Both the position numbers and the translations under genes were made by a program. From positions 712,340 to 776,339 of the forward strand of contig NZ_PZJP01000005.1 of the NCBI RefSeq assembly GCF_003206645.1: a stretch of 64,000 nt of DNA, written 5' to 3'. Within the stretch, counting starts at the first letter, position 1. Every line of letters starts with the position of its first letter. Below, piece by piece: positions 19,926-29,170 of this stretch. The notes under the pieces are model-generated. The model did no database searches, was not told where the DNA came from, and saw nothing but the letters and a program-made list of their open reading frames with translations. The stretch comes from Salinicola aestuarinus (GTDB taxonomy: Bacteria > Pseudomonadota > Gammaproteobacteria > Pseudomonadales > Halomonadaceae).

Positions 19926-22922
19926 ATGCCGCGACCCGAGTCTCATGACCTCGACGACGCCTGGTTCGCCGAGCCGGCATTTCCCGATGCGCTCCACGAG
20001 GCGCGTGAAACGACCGTGCGTCGTCTTCGAGAAGCGCTGTCCTCCTGTGACGACGAGACGACGGTCGCCCTCTGGCGCGACCTCGACCCGGCTCGGCGCC
20101 GGTCGCTGCTGACAACGACGGTGCTGTCGGACTTTGCCCTTGAGACGCTCGCTCATGAGCCGGCGCGGCTGGGGGCGCTGCTCGAGCACGGTGAGCTGGA
20201 CGCTGCCCTGCCGCGAGAGGCGCTCGAGGCCTTGCTGACGGAATTGTTGAACGCCGCCGACGACGAAGCGGCGCTGCATGCGGAACTGCGACGCTTTCGT
20301 CAGCGACGGATGCTCGGCATCGTCTGGCGGGATCTGAACGGGGGCGACATGTGGCAGACGGCGGCGGCGGTCTCGACGCTGGCAGAGGTCTGCGTCGAGG
20401 GCGCGCTCGTCTGGCTCGAACGCCACTTCGCCAAACGCTGGGGCGCGCCCCAGCCACGGGAGAATGGCGAGGCGCAGCGGCTGGTGGTCCTCGGGATGGG
20501 CAAGCTCGGCGCCGGCGAGCTCAACCTCTCCTCGGACATCGACCTCATCTTCGCCTTCCCCGAAAAGGGCACAAGCCAGAACGGAGAGCGACAGTATGAC
20601 CATCAGCAGTACTTCACCAAGCTGGGGCAGAAGCTGATCGCGGCGCTGGACGAGATCACTGCCGACGGCTTCGTGTTCCGTGTCGACATGCGGCTGCGTC
20701 CCCTCGGCGACGGCGGCCCGCTGGTGGGGAGCTTCAACACTCTCGATGCCTACTATCAGGATCAGGGGCGGGAGTGGGAGCGCTACGCGATGCTCAAGGC
20801 GCGGCCCATCGCCGGTGATATCGCCGCCGGGCAGGCGCTGCTCGACTCCCTCAAACCGTTCATCTATCGCAAGTATCTGGATTTCGGGGCGATCGCTTCG
20901 CTGCGCGAGATGAAGTCGATGATCCATCGCGAGGTCACGCGGCTCGGGCGTGACGACAACATCAAGCTCGGCCGCGGTGGCATCCGAGAGGTCGAGTTCG
21001 TCGTGCAGGCGTTCCAGCTCATTCGTGGCGGGCGCGACACCGAGCTACAGGTCAGCTCGCTACGACGCGCCATGCGCTGTCTGATCGAGCTCGAACTGCT
21101 GCCCCAGGCCGTCGTCGACGAGCTGAGTGACGACTACGTCTTCCTGCGCAATCTCGAGCATGCGCTGCAGGCGCAGCACGACCGCCAGACGCAGCAGTTG
21201 CCGGCGGATGACACGGATCGGGCGCGGCTGGCGATGGCGCTCGACTTCGATGACTGGGCGGCTCTGACAACCGCGCTGGCAGAGGCGCGAGCGAGGGTGC
21301 GTCATCATTTCGATGCGGTTGTCGCCGACCCCGAGGAGAGCGACGACGAAGCCCCGGAGAACGGGGCGCGGGATAGCGGGGGGGACGAGTCGGCGGCCGA
21401 CGCGCGGGAGCGTGCGCTGATGCACTGGGGGCAGCTCTGGCGTGGCGAGCTCGACGAGTCGACGGGCGAGCAATTGCTGGTGGATGCCGGCTTCACGCTG
21501 CCCGAGTCATCCCGGCGTCTGGGCGCCTTTCGCGATTCTCGCGGCGTCCGCGGCATGCAGCGTATCGGCTACGAGCGGCTCGAGGCGGTCATGCCGCTGC
21601 TGCTGCAGGCCGCGGCGGAGAGTGATTCGCCGGGCCTGGCGCTCGAGCGGGTACTGCCGCTGATCGAGGCGGTGCTGCGGCGCACTGCCTACCTCTCGCT
21701 GCTGCGCGAGAACCCTCGGGTACTGCCGGCGCTGCTCAAGCTCTGTAGCGCCAGTCCCTGGATCGCCGAGCAGCTGGCCCGTCATCCGATCCTGCTCGAC
21801 GAACTGCTCACCCCGGCAACGCTCTATTCCCCCGCCGACAAGGGGCAGCTGGCGGACGAGCTGCGTCAGGCGCTGGCGCGGGTACCGGAAGACGACGACG
21901 AGGGCCTGCTCGAGGTGCTGCGGGTGTTCAAGCAGACTCAGGTGCTGCGCGTTGCCGCCTCTGACGTGGCAGGTGGCAGGGTGCTGATGAAGGTGAGCGA
22001 CTATCTCACCGCCATCGCCGAGGTGGTGCTGGAGAGCGTACTGCAGATGGCGTGGCGCTCGCTCACGGCACGCTACGGCCGTCCCGCCCCGCGTGACGGC
22101 GAGCGCGATGCGGCGTTCACCATCGTCGGTTACGGCAAGCTCGGTGGTATCGAGCTCGGCTATGGATCGGACCTCGACGTCGTCTTTCTCTACGATGCCG
22201 CACCCCGGGGCGTCACCGACGGTGCCAAGTCGATCGACAACATGGTCTTCTTCACCCGGCTCGGGCAGCGCATCATCCACCTGCTGACGGCTACCACCCC
22301 GAGCGGGACGCTCTACGAGGTCGACCTGCGCCTGCGTCCGTCGGGCAGTGCGGGGCTGCTGGTCTCCTCGCTGGAGGCGTTTGCCGAGTATCAGCGACGC
22401 GAGGCGTGGACCTGGGAGCATCAGGCGTTGGTGAGGGCGCGTCCCGTGGCCGGCGACACCGCGCTGGGCGAGCGCTTTGAGGCCGTGCGGGCCGAGATTC
22501 TCGGTCAGCGGCGCGACGACGAAGCGCTGCGCCGGGCCGTGATCGAGATGCGCGCCAAAATGCGCGATCACCTGGGTAGCGGCAAGGAGGCGAGGGCCGA
22601 GGGACGCTTTCATCTCAAGCAGGACGACGGCGGCCTGGTGGATATCGAGTTCATGAACCAGTATGCGGTGCTGGCCCTGTCGCACGAGACGCCGGCACTG
22701 CTGAAGTTCACCGACAACATGCGAATTCTCGATGTGCTGGCCGAGCGCGCGCGGCTGCCGGAAGACGAGGCGCGCGATCTGCAGGCGGCCTATCTCGCCT
22801 ATCGTGACGCGACGCACCGTGCCGCGCTGGCTAAATCCGGTGGTCTGGTCGACGAGCGTACGTTCGCCACGCATCGTCAGCGGGTTCGTGAACTCTGGGA
22901 CAAGTGGATGCGCTCGGCGTGA
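19926..22922 (+). CDS. glnE: Bifunctional glutamine synthetase adenylyltransferase/deadenylase
   Basis: Adds AMP to, and removes it from, glutamine synthetase in response to PII state. The 998-residue protein keeps both nucleotidyltransferase domains: the deadenylase motif GMGKLGAGELNLSSDIDLIF near residues 190-210 and the adenylylase motif GYGKLGGIELGYGSDLDVVF near 733-753, each with the paired metal-binding Asp residues. It is about 50 residues longer than the E. coli enzyme, with an acidic linker insert near 463-488. ATG 19926 is chosen because TGGAG lies 6 nt before it; ATG 19914 is an alternative. The neighbours are unrelated to nitrogen control. Confidence 0.96.
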   Translation: MPRPESHDLDDAWFAEPAFPDALHEARETTVRRLREALSSCDDETTVALWRDLDPARRRSLLTTTVLSDFALETLAHEPARLGALLEHGELDAALPREALEALLTELLNAADDEAALHAELRRFRQRRMLGIVWRDLNGGDMWQTAAAVSTLAEVCVEGALVWLERHFAKRWGAPQPRENGEAQRLVVLGMGKLGAGELNLSSDIDLIFAFPEKGTSQNGERQYDHQQYFTKLGQKLIAALDEITADGFVFRVDMRLRPLGDGGPLVGSFNTLDAYYQDQGREWERYAMLKARPIAGDIAAGQALLDSLKPFIYRKYLDFGAIASLREMKSMIHREVTRLGRDDNIKLGRGGIREVEFVVQAFQLIRGGRDTELQVSSLRRAMRCLIELELLPQAVVDELSDDYVFLRNLEHALQAQHDRQTQQLPADDTDRARLAMALDFDDWAALTTALAEARARVRHHFDAVVADPEESDDEAPENGARDSGGDESAADARERALMHWGQLWRGELDESTGEQLLVDAGFTLPESSRRLGAFRDSRGVRGMQRIGYERLEAVMPLLLQAAAESDSPGLALERVLPLIEAVLRRTAYLSLLRENPRVLPALLKLCSASPWIAEQLARHPILLDELLTPATLYSPADKGQLADELRQALARVPEDDDEGLLEVLRVFKQTQVLRVAASDVAGGRVLMKVSDYLTAIAEVVLESVLQMAWRSLTARYGRPAPRDGERDAAFTIVGYGKLGGIELGYGSDLDVVFLYDAAPRGVTDGAKSIDNMVFFTRLGQRIIHLLTATTPSGTLYEVDLRLRPSGSAGLLVSSLEAFAEYQRREAWTWEHQALVRARPVAGDTALGERFEAVRAEILGQRRDDEALRRAVIEMRAKMRDHLGSGKEARAEGRFHLKQDDGGLVDIEFMNQYAVLALSHETPALLKFTDNMRILDVLAERARLPEDEARDLQAAYLAYRDATHRAALAKSGGLVDERTFATHRQRVRELWDKWMRSA

Positions 22923-23031
22923 TGCGGTGACACGGTAGGTCGCGACATGAAACGGGCGGACGCCCGCGCTATCATTTCGACTTCACGCAGGCTTCATGCG
23001 CCTGTCATCGTCGCGTCACATCGAGGTTTGC

Positions 23032-23649
23032 ATGTTGTCTCTCTCTTCGGCGACGGAGCTCGCCCACGGAAACGACCGGGCAGTCTATCGTCATCCGGAT
23101 CATGTCGATCGCTGCATCAAGGTGGCGCGTTTCCCCGAGCGCGGCAGCGAGCAGAACGCTCGCGAGAAAGCCTACTTCGAGCGGTTAACGAGTCGCGGCA
23201 TGAGCGACTGGCGCTATGTGCCGGCCTACCATGGCACGCTGCAGACGGATCGCGGCGAGGGGCTGATCTTCGGGCTGGTCTGCGATGCCGGCGGTGGCCT
23301 GTCGCAGACGGTGCGAGAGTGGCGGAATCGCGGTGAGACCAGCTGGCTCGAGAGCGTGGCCTTTCGCGATGAACTCGCGCGGCTCTACCGCTATCTGCGC
23401 GAGAACTGGATCGTTCCTTCCGACATCAACGATCGCAACATCGTTTGTCAGCGCCGCGCCGACGGCAGCATCCGGCTCTGGCTGATCGACGGTATCTCCA
23501 ACCCCGACTTTCTTCCGCTGGCCAACGTCTGGCCGTGGTTTGCACGGCAGAAAATCGATCGGCGCATGGCTCGCTTCTTCGGCAAGCTCATCGGCTACGG
23601 ACTGCTACCGGCCACGAGCCGCAAGTCGATCCTCGCCAGCGTGAAATAG
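23032..23649 (+). CDS. yrbL: YrbL family kinase-like protein
   Basis: A 205-residue member of the YrbL (PhoP regulatory network protein) family, which has a truncated protein-kinase-like fold. Family blocks are visible: a start like ATELAHGNDRAVYRHPDH, RCIKVARF, WRYVPAYHGTLQTD and an active-site-like SDINDRNIVC segment with Asn, in place of the YrbL SLKPQNILC block. The final domain has WLIDGISNP, equivalent to the DFG-like region. Start ATG 23032 follows TCGAGG; ATG 22996 is possible but gives an N-terminus without family similarity. Biochemical function is unknown. Confidence 0.82.
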   Translation: MLSLSSATELAHGNDRAVYRHPDHVDRCIKVARFPERGSEQNAREKAYFERLTSRGMSDWRYVPAYHGTLQTDRGEGLIFGLVCDAGGGLSQTVREWRNRGETSWLESVAFRDELARLYRYLRENWIVPSDINDRNIVCQRRADGSIRLWLIDGISNPDFLPLANVWPWFARQKIDRRMARFFGKLIGYGLLPATSRKSILASVK

Positions 23650-23705
23650 CTCGGTGGGAGGGGGGCGGATTAACCCTGCGTCGAGTGCCCCTGCCGAACC
23701 GAAAG

Positions 23706-23735
23706 GCCCGGCCGTTGCAGAGGCACCGGCCGGGC
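23706..23735. other. Intergenic hairpin between convergent yrbL and trhO
   Basis: Perfect 9-bp arms GCCCGGCCG (23706-23714) and CGGCCGGGC (23727-23735) with a 12-nt loop. There is no T-run on the plus strand and only CTTTC on the minus strand. It may end transcription in both directions weakly. Confidence 0.35.
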
Positions 23736-23761
23736 AGGGTGATGATCGCGTCGCACAGGAA

Positions 23762-24715
23762 TCAGGCGGTTTCGTCGTGGGTCGCGCGCGGGTCGCGGCC
23801 GATCGGATGCGGCTCGTTGCGTGCCTTGGCCAGTTCGATCTGGCGTTGACGCTCGCGGGCGCTGGCCCGGGTCTTCTCGGGTAGCGAATCCCAGCAGTGG
23901 GGGCAGCTCACGCCCGGCGAGTATTTCTCGGAGGCCTGATCCTGTGCCGAAATCGGTCGACGGCAGGCGTGGCACTGGTCGTACTCGCCCTTGCTCAGGT
24001 CGTGGCGTACCGTCACCCGGTTGTCGAAGACGAAGCAGTCGCCGCGCCAGCGGGTCTGCTCTTCCGGCATCTTTTCCAGATAGTTGAGGATGCCCCCCTT
24101 CAGGTGGAAGACCTCCTCGAATCCTTCATTGAGCATGAAGCTCGACGCTTTCTCGCAGCGGATGCCCCCGGTGCAGAACATCGCCACTTTCTTGTGCTGG
24201 GCGGGGTCGTAGTGCTCGCGGACATACTCCGGGAACTCACGAAACGAGCGGGTTGCCGGATCGACGGCACCCTCGAAGCTGCCGATGGCGACCTCATAGT
24301 CGTTGCGGGTATCGATCACCAGCACTTCCGGGTCATCGATCAGTGCGTTCCACGCTTCCGGTTCGACGTAGGTGCCTACCCGGTGGTTGGGGTCGACCTG
24401 GTCGACGCCGAGAGTGACGATCTCGCGCTTCAACTTCACCTTGGTACGGTAAAACGGGTGCGTCTCGCAGTAGGACTCCTTGTGGTCCAGTGCGGCGAGG
24501 CGCTCGTCGCGTCTGAGCCAGTCGAGCAGCGCGTCGATGGCGTCGCGCGTGCCGGAGACGGTGCCGTTGATGCCTTCGGCGGCGAGCAGCAGCGTGCCCT
24601 TGACGTCGAGGCGCTTCATTTCGTCGAGCAGTGGCTCGCGCAGGGACTGGTAATCGTCGAGGGTCACGAAGCGGTACAACGCCGCGACCACGATCGGCTG
24701 ATCGGTTGAGGACAT
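23762..24715 (-). CDS. trhO: tRNA uridine(34) hydroxylase TrhO, rhodanese family
   Basis: Oxygen-dependent enzyme making 5-hydroxyuridine at tRNA position 34, a step toward cmo5U/mo5U. The 317-residue protein has the N-terminal acylphosphatase-like domain ([21 protein letters not shown]) and a rhodanese domain with the catalytic loop [11 protein letters not shown] (Cys near 180). The C-terminal tail has two Cys pairs (CHAC and CPHC) likely to bind zinc. Start ATG 24715 gives the family N-terminus; the longer frame to 24769 has no support. Formerly known as YceA. Confidence 0.94.
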   Translation of the reverse strand: MSSTDQPIVVAALYRFVTLDDYQSLREPLLDEMKRLDVKGTLLLAAEGINGTVSGTRDAIDALLDWLRRDERLAALDHKESYCETHPFYRTKVKLKREIVTLGVDQVDPNHRVGTYVEPEAWNALIDDPEVLVIDTRNDYEVAIGSFEGAVDPATRSFREFPEYVREHYDPAQHKKVAMFCTGGIRCEKASSFMLNEGFEEVFHLKGGILNYLEKMPEEQTRWRGDCFVFDNRVTVRHDLSKGEYDQCHACRRPISAQDQASEKYSPGVSCPHCWDSLPEKTRASARERQRQIELAKARNEPHPIGRDPRATHDETA

Positions 24716-24920
24716 GCAGTGGCTCCAGGCAGTCGCCCACGTAAAGGGCGGACCGGGTGGGGTACCCATGGGTACCGAGATGAACGCCCGGCATTTTACG
24801 CCGCTGGCGGGCGAGGTCCAGCGACGCAGGGTCGCGGCGATCGACGAAGCGTCGATAGATAATGGACATCAAGGTCACAAGCCGTTAAGGATAGCGGCTC
24901 ATGTCAGCAAGAGTGACGTC

Positions 24921-25364
24921 GTGACAACGCAAGATAACATCGCGCCGGAAGGCAACCCGGGGCGAGCCTCGAGGCGGGCCATGCTCGCCGCCATGCTGCT
25001 ATGGGGCAGTTGGTGCTTTCTCGCCAATGCCGAGGCGGTCTGGCCCGTTCGTCTGGGTATCGCGCTCGCGCAGGCACTCGCCAGTGGCGCCATGACCTGG
25101 GGCCTGGCACGTGTCGTAGCGCTTGCCATGGCGGGCATCGGTCAGCGACCGGGCATGCGCTGGCTGGTGCCACTCGGCGTCGTCGCGGTGACCGGCAGCG
25201 GTCTTTGGCTGTTGCACCGGACGCTGGGGACCCCGGCGTTGGCGCGCACCATTGCGCCGCCCATCGTGGTGGCCTGGAGCTACTGTCAGTGGCTTGCCTG
25301 GCAAGCGTCGCGGCACCGTTCGCTCCCCGCCGGTGCCAGCGATGTCGAACGGCCTGCATCATGA
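24921..25364 (+). CDS. Hypothetical four-helix membrane protein
   Basis: A 147-residue protein with about four hydrophobic segments (near 20-34, 39-62, 76-95, 103-118 from GTG 24921). I do not recognise the family. Conserved-looking features are WGSWCFLANAEAVWP and the Trp-rich final helix WSYCQWLAWQ. GTG 24921 is a guess: the frame is open from 24714, but upstream residues are hydrophilic and overlap trhO. It precedes the phospholipid-type genes on the same strand with a 75-bp gap and may belong to that cassette. Confidence 0.5.
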   Translation: MTTQDNIAPEGNPGRASRRAMLAAMLLWGSWCFLANAEAVWPVRLGIALAQALASGAMTWGLARVVALAMAGIGQRPGMRWLVPLGVVAVTGSGLWLLHRTLGTPALARTIAPPIVVAWSYCQWLAWQASRHRSLPAGASDVERPAS

Positions 25365-25439
25365 TGTGGCTCACGCTGTCACCCATCGCCTCAGGGGTGA
25401 CACTTTCTCAACCTTTTTGCCTCGGTCAGGAGTACTACC

Positions 25440-26132
25440 GTGCCATCTACCTCCGCCAATCGGCGGCCCATCAAGAGTCGAGATCATCGTCTCGCGCAGC
25501 GCACCGCTGCCTGGCTGAATCAGCGTGGCATCACGCCCAATCAGATATCGCTGGCGAGTATCGGCTTCGCCGCGGTGGCCGCACTCATGCTGGTGGCTTG
25601 GCGCCATGCCGCCGACGGCATTCAGTGGATTCTGCCGCTGCTGGCGATCCTTGGCATCCAGGGGCGCCTGCTGTGCAATCTGTTCGATGGCATGGTAGCG
25701 GTGGAAGGGGGACGCTCGACGCCCGCTGGCGAGCTCTATAACGACATGCCGGACCGGGCGGCTGATGCACTGCTGCTGGTCGCTGCGGGCTATGCCGCCG
25801 GCGCGTTCTGGAGTCTCGCCCCCTGGATGGGATGGCTGGCGGCGCTGCTGGCGGTGGTGACGGCCTACGTGCGCGTGTTGGGCGCGTCGATGGGGGCGCC
25901 GATGCGTTTTTCCGGGCCGATGGCCAAGCAACACCGCATGGCGTTGCTGAGCGCTGCCTGCCTGCTCAGCGTGTTCGAGCCTGCCTTCTGGCCGAAGGGC
26001 TGCGTGCTGCTGTTGGCGGTGACCGTCATCGCCCTCGGCAGTGCCCTGACCGTCGCCCGGCGAACTCGCGACATCCACGCCTACTGTGAGGATCACGCCG
26101 CTGATCGGTCAAAGGATGCCGGTGATGTTTGA
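25440..26132 (+). CDS. CDP-alcohol phosphatidyltransferase, YnbA-like subgroup
   Basis: A 230-residue polytopic enzyme of the CDP-alcohol phosphotransferase family, which joins a CDP-linked lipid to an alcohol with release of CMP. The signature is present but altered: Asn80 and Asn101 replace the first and third Asp of the usual four, Asp83-Gly84 and Asp105 remain, and Ala87-Val88 replaces Ala-Arg. E. coli YnbA, as I recall it, has the same two Asn positions, so this is probably a subgroup trait and not decay. GTG 25440 follows CAGGAGT. It overlaps the next gene by 8 bp, forming an operon with a CdsA-like enzyme. The lipid product is unknown. Confidence 0.82.
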   Translation: MPSTSANRRPIKSRDHRLAQRTAAWLNQRGITPNQISLASIGFAAVAALMLVAWRHAADGIQWILPLLAILGIQGRLLCNLFDGMVAVEGGRSTPAGELYNDMPDRAADALLLVAAGYAAGAFWSLAPWMGWLAALLAVVTAYVRVLGASMGAPMRFSGPMAKQHRMALLSAACLLSVFEPAFWPKGCVLLLAVTVIALGSALTVARRTRDIHAYCEDHAADRSKDAGDV

Positions 26133-27057
26133 GATCGCTCCGCACGTCGAGACCGTGATTATCGCAGTACTGGCACTACTCTGTGTCGCCAGCCTGACCC
26201 GCGTCTGGCTCGGACAGCGCCATCCGGCTGGGGACGGCCTCGAGCTCAAGCAGCGTATTCGCTCCTGGTGGTGGATGATCGGCCTGCTGTTCGTGGTGCT
26301 GCTCCTCAGTCGTAACGCCGGGATTCTCTTCTTTGCCTGTCTCAGCTATCTGGCGCTCAAGGAGTTTTTCTCGATCGTCCCGACAAGACTGGTGGATCGC
26401 CGCGTACTGTTTTGGGCCTACCTCGCAATCCCGCTGCAGTACCTGTGGATCTGGCAGGGGTGGTACGGCATGTTCAGCATCTTCGTGCCGGTCTACGTCT
26501 TTCTGTTCCTGCCGGTGCGCATGCTACTGCTGGGCGACAGTCAGGGCTTCATCCGCGCGGCGGGGGTGATCCACTGGATGACGATGCTGGCGATTTATTG
26601 TCTCAGCCATCTGGCGGCACTGCTGACGCTGCCGGTACTCAATCCGGTAGCGGGCTACCTGGGGCCGGTGTTGTTCGTGCTGTTCATCACCCAGTTCAAT
26701 GATGTCTGCCAGTACGTGTGGGGCAAGCGCATCGGCAAACGGCCGATTCTGCCTCAGGTCAGCCCCAACAAGACCTGGGGCGGTTTTGTTGGGGGCGGCC
26801 TGACGGTCACGCTGTGCGCCGGTCTCGTCGGTCCCTACCTGACCGGCATGACCTGGCCGCTCGCGTTGGCCGCGGGCGCGCTGCTCGCGGTCTGCGGCTT
26901 TTTCGGCGATGTGGTGATTTCCGCGGTCAAGCGCGACCTTGGCATCAAGGACACCGGGCAGCTGATACCGGGACATGGCGGGATTCTCGACCGGCTCGAC
27001 AGCATCATCTACACGGCGCCGATCTTCTTCCATTTCTACCGCTACTTTGCGTATTGA
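26125..27057 (+). CDS. CdsA/YnbB-like phosphatidate cytidylyltransferase
   Basis: A 310-residue, roughly eight-helix membrane protein that would make CDP-diacylglycerol from phosphatidate and CTP. The C-terminal CDS signature is intact: SAVKRDLGIKD followed by LIPGHGGILDRLDS (near 272-298), including the Lys-Asp and His-Gly-Gly elements. The start at ATG 26125 lies inside the end of the preceding gene and follows AAAGGA (26111-26116). A housekeeping CdsA normally sits in the lpx/bam/dxr cluster, so this copy in a YnbA-YnbB-like pair is likely a dedicated paralogue. Confidence 0.88.
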   Translation: MFEIAPHVETVIIAVLALLCVASLTRVWLGQRHPAGDGLELKQRIRSWWWMIGLLFVVLLLSRNAGILFFACLSYLALKEFFSIVPTRLVDRRVLFWAYLAIPLQYLWIWQGWYGMFSIFVPVYVFLFLPVRMLLLGDSQGFIRAAGVIHWMTMLAIYCLSHLAALLTLPVLNPVAGYLGPVLFVLFITQFNDVCQYVWGKRIGKRPILPQVSPNKTWGGFVGGGLTVTLCAGLVGPYLTGMTWPLALAAGALLAVCGFFGDVVISAVKRDLGIKDTGQLIPGHGGILDRLDSIIYTAPIFFHFYRYFAY

Positions 27058-27066
27058 GGGGGCGTC

Positions 27067-27720
27067 ATGCAGCGCTGGCTAAAAGTGCTCTTCTTCCTGC
27101 TGATCGTGAAGCCGGTGATCGTGCTCGTCATCGGCCTCAACGTGTTTCAGCGCGAACGTCTGCCTCGGCGGGGGCCTCACGTCCTGGTGGCCAATCACAA
27201 CAGCCACCTCGACACGCTGGTGCTGATGAGCCTGTTCTCCTGGCGAGACCTGCATCGCGTGCGCCCCGTGGCGGCGGCGGACTATTTTCTCGCCAACCGC
27301 TGGCTGGCGTGGTTCTCGACCCATGTACTCGACATCATTCCGATTCGTCGTGACGGCGGCGGTAGCCGTCGAGATGTGATGGCTGACTGCCGCGCGGCGC
27401 TGGCGGCGGGGGATATCGTGGTGCTGTTTCCGGAGGGCAGCCGGGGGCGGCCGGAGTCGATGCAGCCTTTGAAAAAGGGCGTGTTTCATCTTCTCAAGGA
27501 GAGCCCCCAGATACCGCTGACACCGGTCATGCTGCGCGGGCTGGGGCGGGCGCTACCCAAGGGCGAGGCGCTGTTGGTGCCACGCAACTGCGACGTTGCC
27601 GTGGGCGAGCCGATGCGCGTGGGCCGCGATAGCACGGAGTTCATGGCCACCCTGGAGACAGCGTTCGAGATACTGGCGGAGCAGTGCCGCGCCAGCGCCT
27701 GGCTCGACGACTGGCAGTGA
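27067..27720 (+). CDS. PlsC-like 1-acyl-glycerol-phosphate acyltransferase
   Basis: A 217-residue membrane-associated LPLAT-family acyltransferase. Catalytic HX4D is seen as NHNSHLD (His44-Asp49) and the acceptor-binding block as FPEGSRGRP near 122-130; a single N-terminal helix (8-26) anchors it. It starts 9 bp after the CdsA-like gene. Acyltransferase, cytidylyltransferase and CDP-alcohol transferase together could build a complete phospholipid from lysophosphatidate, which is the strongest argument that the cassette makes one particular lipid. Confidence 0.87.
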   Translation: MQRWLKVLFFLLIVKPVIVLVIGLNVFQRERLPRRGPHVLVANHNSHLDTLVLMSLFSWRDLHRVRPVAAADYFLANRWLAWFSTHVLDIIPIRRDGGGSRRDVMADCRAALAAGDIVVLFPEGSRGRPESMQPLKKGVFHLLKESPQIPLTPVMLRGLGRALPKGEALLVPRNCDVAVGEPMRVGRDSTEFMATLETAFEILAEQCRASAWLDDWQ

Positions 27721-27769
27721 CGCAGCGACCGTGGCCGCGACAGTCGCCGGCCACGAAATCCGCCGGTTT

Positions 27770-28420
27770 TCATGCGTCGTCCATCCCGCTTAGCGTTCGC
27801 GCAGTGGCCGGATCGAACCCAGGCGCTACCTGCAGCCCGCGATAGATCGCCTCGCGCTCGGCGAGTGACTTGTGTTGGCTGGCCTTGCGTGTGCCATCGA
27901 TGCGCTGGATGACTAGTTCGATGCCGACGATGGCGCCACAGAGCCTCGCGATGAAGTCACTCGGGGCATCGTCGACCGACCAGGGGGACGGCTGGTCGGT
28001 CTCGAACCGCGCCGTCAGGCTGTTGAGATGGGCGAGGAGCCAGTCGGCATCCTCGATCCGCTTCACGACGCCGTGGACGTGGACCACCTGGTAGTTCCAG
28101 GTGGGAACGACCCGGCCATGTTCACGTTTGGCCGGGTACCAGGTGGGCGTTATATAAGCCTGGGGTCCGTGGAATATCGCCATCGCCTCGATGGCTCCCG
28201 CCTCATTCAGACGCTCGGCCAGCGGGTTAGCGCGGGCAATGTGACCCAGAAGGCGCTCGCCGGCGGCGGCCGTTGCACCGAAGTCGCGCAGGAGTGGCAG
28301 ATGATCGGCGTCGATGCCACCATCCCCATCCGAGGTGATCAGCGTGGCGAAGGGGGCGTCGTCGATGGCCTGGGCGAGAGCCCTGGGATCGCCGATTCGA
28401 AACTGGCGGGGTTGGTGCAT
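27770..28420 (-). CDS. paiB: FMN-binding PaiB-type protein
   Basis: A 216-residue split-barrel FMN-binding protein of the PaiB family. Family blocks are the FATLITSDGDGG strand near the N-terminus, the HIARANPLAE block (His in the flavin site), AYITPTWYPAKREHGRVVPTWNY and the C-terminal KASQHKSLAERE stretch. Bacillus PaiB was described as a negative regulator of protease and sporulation genes and pairs with the polyamine acetyltransferase PaiA. It is the last gene of the GNAT-rhodanese-GNAT-PaiB operon, 3 bp after the upstream stop. Confidence 0.88.
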   Translation of the reverse strand: MHQPRQFRIGDPRALAQAIDDAPFATLITSDGDGGIDADHLPLLRDFGATAAAGERLLGHIARANPLAERLNEAGAIEAMAIFHGPQAYITPTWYPAKREHGRVVPTWNYQVVHVHGVVKRIEDADWLLAHLNSLTARFETDQPSPWSVDDAPSDFIARLCGAIVGIELVIQRIDGTRKASQHKSLAEREAIYRGLQVAPGFDPATARTLSGMDDA

Positions 28421-28423
28421 GGC

Positions 28424-29170
28424 TCAGTCCCCTGACTCGTGGAGGGTGGCGGCGATCGTCGATAGCGAGCGCCGCTGACGGCCAGCAATATTGAAGTTCT
28501 CCGGCGCGAGCCAGGCGCGGTGGATCGCCTGGCGCGCTGGCCAGTCGGCGTCGACGATCGAGAACCAGGCGGTGTCGCGGTTGCGCCCGTTCACCACGCG
28601 ATGCTGGCGAAAGATCCCTTCGAAGCGGAATCCCAGCCGCTCGGCGGCGCGCCGTGAGGCAGCATTCAGCGCGTCACACTTCCACTCCACCCGGCGATAG
28701 CCCAGCGCGAAGGCGTGATCGATCAGCAGCATCAGCGCCTCGCTGGCGAGTGCCGTTCGTGCCAGCCGGGGCGAGAAATTGAGATGGCCAATCTCCAGAC
28801 TGGCGTTGGCTTGATCGATTCGCAGATAGGTCGCCATGCCCAGCGCGACGCCTTCAGTGTCGACGATGGCGAAGGCGAGCGGGTCGCTGCCGGCCCCCAT
28901 CCCGGCAAGCCAGGTGAGGCAGCCCGGCTCGTCGGCGAACGGCCTGCCACCGAGATAGGTCCAGCGGGCACCGGCATCGGTATCTTCGGGAATCCCGGGA
29001 TCGGGCTGCTGCCAGACTCGCCATAGCGACGGGCCGTGACGGTCGGCGTCGAGCGGCTCCAGTCGCCCGAAACGGCCGTTCAGCGTGACCGCGGCCGGCG
29101 CCGGTGGCGCCTGCCAACTGTCGATGGCGTTTCCCACCGGCTGGCCGTAGCGATTGGTCGTTTCGTTCAC
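28424..29170 (-). CDS. GNAT acetyltransferase, RimJ/RimL-type
   Basis: A 248-residue protein with a GNAT fold of the RimJ/RimL group. After an N-terminal region containing ARWTYLGGRPF, the central strands and acetyl-CoA region read GMATYLRIDQANASLEIGHLNF and ARTALASEALMLLIDHAF. The last part, RVEWKCDALNAASRRAAERLGFRFEG, is highly characteristic of this subgroup. Target unknown. It starts with GTG 29170, overlapping the rhodanese stop (GTGA), and is followed 3 bp later by paiB. Confidence 0.87.
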   Translation of the reverse strand: MNETTNRYGQPVGNAIDSWQAPPAPAAVTLNGRFGRLEPLDADRHGPSLWRVWQQPDPGIPEDTDAGARWTYLGGRPFADEPGCLTWLAGMGAGSDPLAFAIVDTEGVALGMATYLRIDQANASLEIGHLNFSPRLARTALASEALMLLIDHAFALGYRRVEWKCDALNAASRRAAERLGFRFEGIFRQHRVVNGRNRDTAWFSIVDADWPARQAIHRAWLAPENFNIAGRQRRSLSTIAATLHESGD

